Shown: positions 61,461 to 64,000 of the stretch, in pieces
Layout: every line of letters starts with the position of its first letter
Position numbering within the stretch: position 1 is the first letter of the stretch
DNA from: Brevibacterium rongguiense
GTDB taxonomy: Bacteria > Actinomycetota > Actinomycetes > Actinomycetales > Brevibacteriaceae
Assembly (NCBI RefSeq): GCF_009857845.1
Contig: NZ_WWEQ01000002.1
Span: 41,970 to 105,969, forward strand
DNA length: 64,000 bases
Direction: 5' to 3'
Notes under the pieces: model-generated
Told to the model about the DNA's origin: nothing
The model's input: only the letters and a program-made list of their open reading frames with translations
Database searches by the model: none
Translations under genes and position numbers: made by a program

Positions 61461-63340
61461 TGGTCTTCACCTCCCATGCGGTTGCGGGATCTCACGGCGG
61501 GCCGGGCGGTCGTCGCGGCCTCCTCGGGATCCCCGAGGGGAGCCTCCTGCGGCCGCGGCGGCACTCCGGGTGAGGCCGCCTGCGCCCCGTGCTGGGGCAG
61601 CGCGGACGTCGGCGCCTCGTCCTCGGGGTGACCGGCCCGGGCGGCGGGCCCGCCCTCGGCCTGCGGGGCGGCCGCGGCGCGGCTGGGCCGCGCGCTGCCG
61701 GCCACCCGCCAGGCGTCGTCGTCATCCGGGCCCGAGGCGCGGGCCAGGTCCTCGTCGCTGAACTCGCCCGTCGCTCCCGAGTGGTAGGCGCCGGCGGCGG
61801 AGTCGGCAGCCACCGGTGCATCGGCGCCGGCCGGCCCAGCGCCGGCCGAGCCGGCGGTGCTTGCCGCGGGCGCCTCGGCGGCAGAGGAACGGCGGGCGCG
61901 GCGGCGCGGCGAGTCGTCCTCGTCGCGCAGCACGGGCAGCACGCCCGTGGGGATCTCCGTGACGGGCCGGCGCGCGTTGTCCGACATGCGCAGGAGCAGG
62001 CCCACGATGATCCAGTTGGCCACGAGCGAGGAGCCGCCAGCGGCCAGGAACGGGGTCGTGAGGCCGGTGAGCGGGATGACGCGGGTGACGCCGCCGACGA
62101 CGATGAAGGTCTGCCACGCGAACGTGAACGACAGCCCCGCCGCGAGCAGCGTGCCGAAGCCGTCGCGAAGCATGAGCGCGGTCTTCATCCCGCGCTCGAA
62201 GAAGATGAGGTAGAGCGCGAGGATCGCGAAGAGGCCCACAAGGCCCATCTCCTCGCCCAGCGAGGCGAAGATGAAGTCCGAGTTGGCGAACGGCACCGTC
62301 TGCGGCCGGCCCTCGCCGAACCCGGTGCCCATGAGCCCGCCGTTGGCCATCCCGAACAGGCCCTGGACGAGCTGGTAGGACCCACCCGCCTGGCGGTTGA
62401 ACACCTCCGGGTCCAGGGCGTGGAGCCAGCCGTCGACGCGCTGCTGGACGTGGTCGAAGAGCAGGTAGGCGACGTAGGAGCCGCCGACGAAGAGCAGAGT
62501 GCCCAGCGCGATCCACGACTTCACCCCGGTGGCGATGTAGAGCATCGCCACGAACAGGCCGAAGAACAGCAGCGAGGTGCCCAGGTCGCGCTGGAAGACG
62601 AGGATGCCCACGCTGGCCAGCCACGCGATTGCGATGGGCCCGGTGTCGCGCAGGCGCGGCAGGCGCAGGCCCAGCACCTTCTTGCCGGCCAGGGCGAGCT
62701 GATCGCGGTAGTTCACGAGGTAGCCGGCGAAGAAGGCGGCGAGCAGGAGCTTGGCGACCTCGCCGGGCTGGAACGAGAACGGGCCCACGGAGATCCAGAT
62801 CTTGGCGCCGTGGACGGTGGTGCCCAGGCCGGGGACCAGGGGCAGCAGGAGCAGCACGATCGCCGCGAGGCCCGACAGGTAGATCCAGCGGCGCAGGATG
62901 CGGTGGTCGCGCATGACGATGACGACGGCCGCGGCGAGGATGCAGCCCAGGGTCATCCAGATCATCTGGCTGTCCGCCTGGTGCTTGTCGGCCGCGATGT
63001 CGAGGCGGAAGATCATCGCCAGGCCCAGCCCGTTGAGCAGCACCGCGATCGGCACGAGCACCGGATCGGCGTACTTGGCACGCCACCACGTGACGATGTG
63101 CAGGCCGATCCCCAGGCCGGCGAGCCAGAACGTGTACTCGTAGACGTCCGCGGGCACGGAGTCGGAGGTGCCCAGGCCCACGAGCACATAGGCCGCGGCG
63201 GAGATCGCGACGGCGATGAGGACGAAGAGCAGCTCGGCGATGCGGTACGTGCGCGGGCCGCGCAGCTCCGAGGATTCGGCGGCCTGCGCGGCGGCGGGGG
63301 CGGGTGCCTCCTGGGCCGCCGCGGCGGGTGCGTAGCTCAT
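61457..63340 (-). CDS. rodA: RodA/FtsW-type SEDS peptidoglycan glycosyltransferase
   Basis: 627 residues. About 12 TM helices in the first 460 residues. SEDS hallmarks: WISVGPFSFQPGEVAKLLL, FQRDLGTSLLFFGLF, and the GGLMGTGFGEGRPQTVPFANSDFIFA loop with the catalytic Asp. The remaining roughly 165 residues are an Ala/Asp/Arg-rich disordered cytoplasmic tail, much longer than usual, which may be a phosphorylation or interaction site. ATGA overlap with the phosphatase gene upstream. Confidence 0.94.
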   Translation of the reverse strand: MSYAPAAAAQEAPAPAAAQAAESSELRGPRTYRIAELLFVLIAVAISAAAYVLVGLGTSDSVPADVYEYTFWLAGLGIGLHIVTWWRAKYADPVLVPIAVLLNGLGLAMIFRLDIAADKHQADSQMIWMTLGCILAAAVVIVMRDHRILRRWIYLSGLAAIVLLLLPLVPGLGTTVHGAKIWISVGPFSFQPGEVAKLLLAAFFAGYLVNYRDQLALAGKKVLGLRLPRLRDTGPIAIAWLASVGILVFQRDLGTSLLFFGLFVAMLYIATGVKSWIALGTLLFVGGSYVAYLLFDHVQQRVDGWLHALDPEVFNRQAGGSYQLVQGLFGMANGGLMGTGFGEGRPQTVPFANSDFIFASLGEEMGLVGLFAILALYLIFFERGMKTALMLRDGFGTLLAAGLSFTFAWQTFIVVGGVTRVIPLTGLTTPFLAAGGSSLVANWIIVGLLLRMSDNARRPVTEIPTGVLPVLRDEDDSPRRRARRSSAAEAPAASTAGSAGAGPAGADAPVAADSAAGAYHSGATGEFSDEDLARASGPDDDDAWRVAGSARPSRAAAAPQAEGGPAARAGHPEDEAPTSALPQHGAQAASPGVPPRPQEAPLGDPEEAATTARPAVRSRNRMGGEDQ

Positions 63341-64000
63341 GCGCCGGCCCCCGCATCGGCGCTGGCGCCCACCGGGCTGCTCGGCGCCGGGTCCGGGGAC
63401 TCGGTGGCGTCCGAGGCCCCGGGCTGGATCCCGGTGCGCTGGGAGTTGGCCTCCGACTCGCGGCGCATGTCGCCCACGACCTTCTCCGCGGACTCCTTGG
63501 AACCGGCCGGAATGGTCTCCTCGAGGCGGTGCTGGCTGTAGGAGGACAGGCCGGTGACCTGGATGTCCGAGCGGTCCTCGACGCGGCTGAGCGCCACGGG
63601 GCCGATCTTCTGGGACACGCCGCGGTAGACCGTGACGTAGCCGCCGTCGTTGCTCACGTAGTACTGCGAGCGCACGAAGTTCCAGCCCAGCAGGCCGGCG
63701 ACGCCGATCACCGCGACGACGACGAGCGCGGCGAGCAGGCCCTTGAGGGCGCGGCGGCGCGGGCGCGGCTCGTCGTCGAGGTCCTCGTCGAGGCCATCGG
63801 CGGGGGCGCCGAACTCATGGGCGGCCTCGCTGTCGGCCTGGCAGTCGGCGCGGCGCTCGGCGCGGCTGCGGCGCTCGCCCGTGCCATCGTGGCCTGCGGC
63901 GCCAGCATCGGCTGCGGTTTGCTGGGCGGCACGCTCCTCGGCCGCCCGCTCTGCGCGGCGGCGTGCGCGGCGCGAGCCGGGGGGCGCCTCGGCGGCGGAG
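63337..64000 (-). CDS. pstP: C-terminal part of protein phosphatase PstP (5' end beyond window)
   Basis: The last 220 or so codons of the gene; the frame is open to the window edge. Visible are an Arg/Glu/Asp-rich juxtamembrane region, a TM helix (near plus 63670-63730, VIGVAGLLGWNFVRSQYYV), then the extracellular YVSNDGGYVTVYRGVSQKIGP segment of PstP and a disordered tail. The catalytic PP2C domain lies to the right. It reverses PknA/PknB phosphorylation. Confidence 0.88.
   Translation of the reverse strand, partial: SAAEAPPGSRRARRRAERAAEERAAQQTAADAGAAGHDGTGERRSRAERRADCQADSEAAHEFGAPADGLDEDLDDEPRPRRRALKGLLAALVVVAVIGVAGLLGWNFVRSQYYVSNDGGYVTVYRGVSQKIGPVALSRVEDRSDIQVTGLSSYSQHRLEETIPAGSKESAEKVVGDMRRESEANSQRTGIQPGASDATESPDPAPSSPVGASADAGAGA

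Noticed and set aside
58186..61470. One 1094-codon frame that would fuse pbpA-region sequence to pknA
   Set aside because: The upstream part is the wrong frame of pbpA; pknA starts at 59994, overlapping the pbpA stop as expected.
1..64000. CRISPR arrays, insertion sequences, prophage genes and rRNA
   Set aside because: No regularly spaced repeats, transposase or integrase motifs, phage structural genes or rRNA segments were seen.

Overview
The window is high-GC DNA (mostly about 70% or more by eye). Gene content and order point to an actinobacterium, most likely order Micrococcales. The right end carries the near-origin cell-envelope block pstP-rodA-pbpA-pknA-pknB, facing trpG/pabA, a class E sortase, crgA, a rhomboid protein and ppiA. 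The genus cannot be fixed from the sequence.

Region 1 (70-12858) is a selenium island. selC (tRNA-Sec), selA and selB lie on the minus strand and selD is divergent. After a cytosine deaminase/permease pair comes a three-gene formate dehydrogenase operon (minus). Its catalytic gene fdhA is interrupted by an in-frame UGA at 12292-12294, followed by a bacterial-type SECIS hairpin. The machinery to make and insert selenocysteine and its client enzyme therefore sit together. A caller blind to Sec would break fdhA in two.

Region 2 (13279-23328) holds a tandem pair of related secreted proteins (a third copy is at 44773), a SWIM-SNF2 ATPase, a CodA-like amidohydrolase, two small envelope/secreted proteins, a class A beta-lactamase-like hydrolase and an MHS/ProP-type transporter.

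Region 3 (23595-27404) is a minus-strand operon: an ectoine-hydrolase-like M24 protein (DoeA), a PLP aminotransferase and an M20 deacylase. With the nearby transporter it looks like an ectoine catabolic cluster using a non-canonical deacetylase. Region 4 (27659-31623) is an amine module: a flavin amine oxidase and a TetR regulator, divergent from a PuuP-like permease, with a perfect palindromic operator between them.

Region 5 (31858-47371) is mixed metabolism: a cyclase/kynurenine-formamidase-like protein, a rearrangement scar joining truncated ABC-transporter genes, an acetate/cation symporter pair, an AidB-like acyl-CoA dehydrogenase divergent from an acyl-CoA synthetase, an AIG2-GDSL fusion, an SDR, an SMP-30 lactonase, an alcohol dehydrogenase, an RraA-like protein and a class III CoA transferase.

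Region 6 (47500-64000) is the conserved cell-division/envelope block. Here pknB seems to carry a one-base frameshift near its 3' end: its present reading frame runs through what looks like its own terminator.
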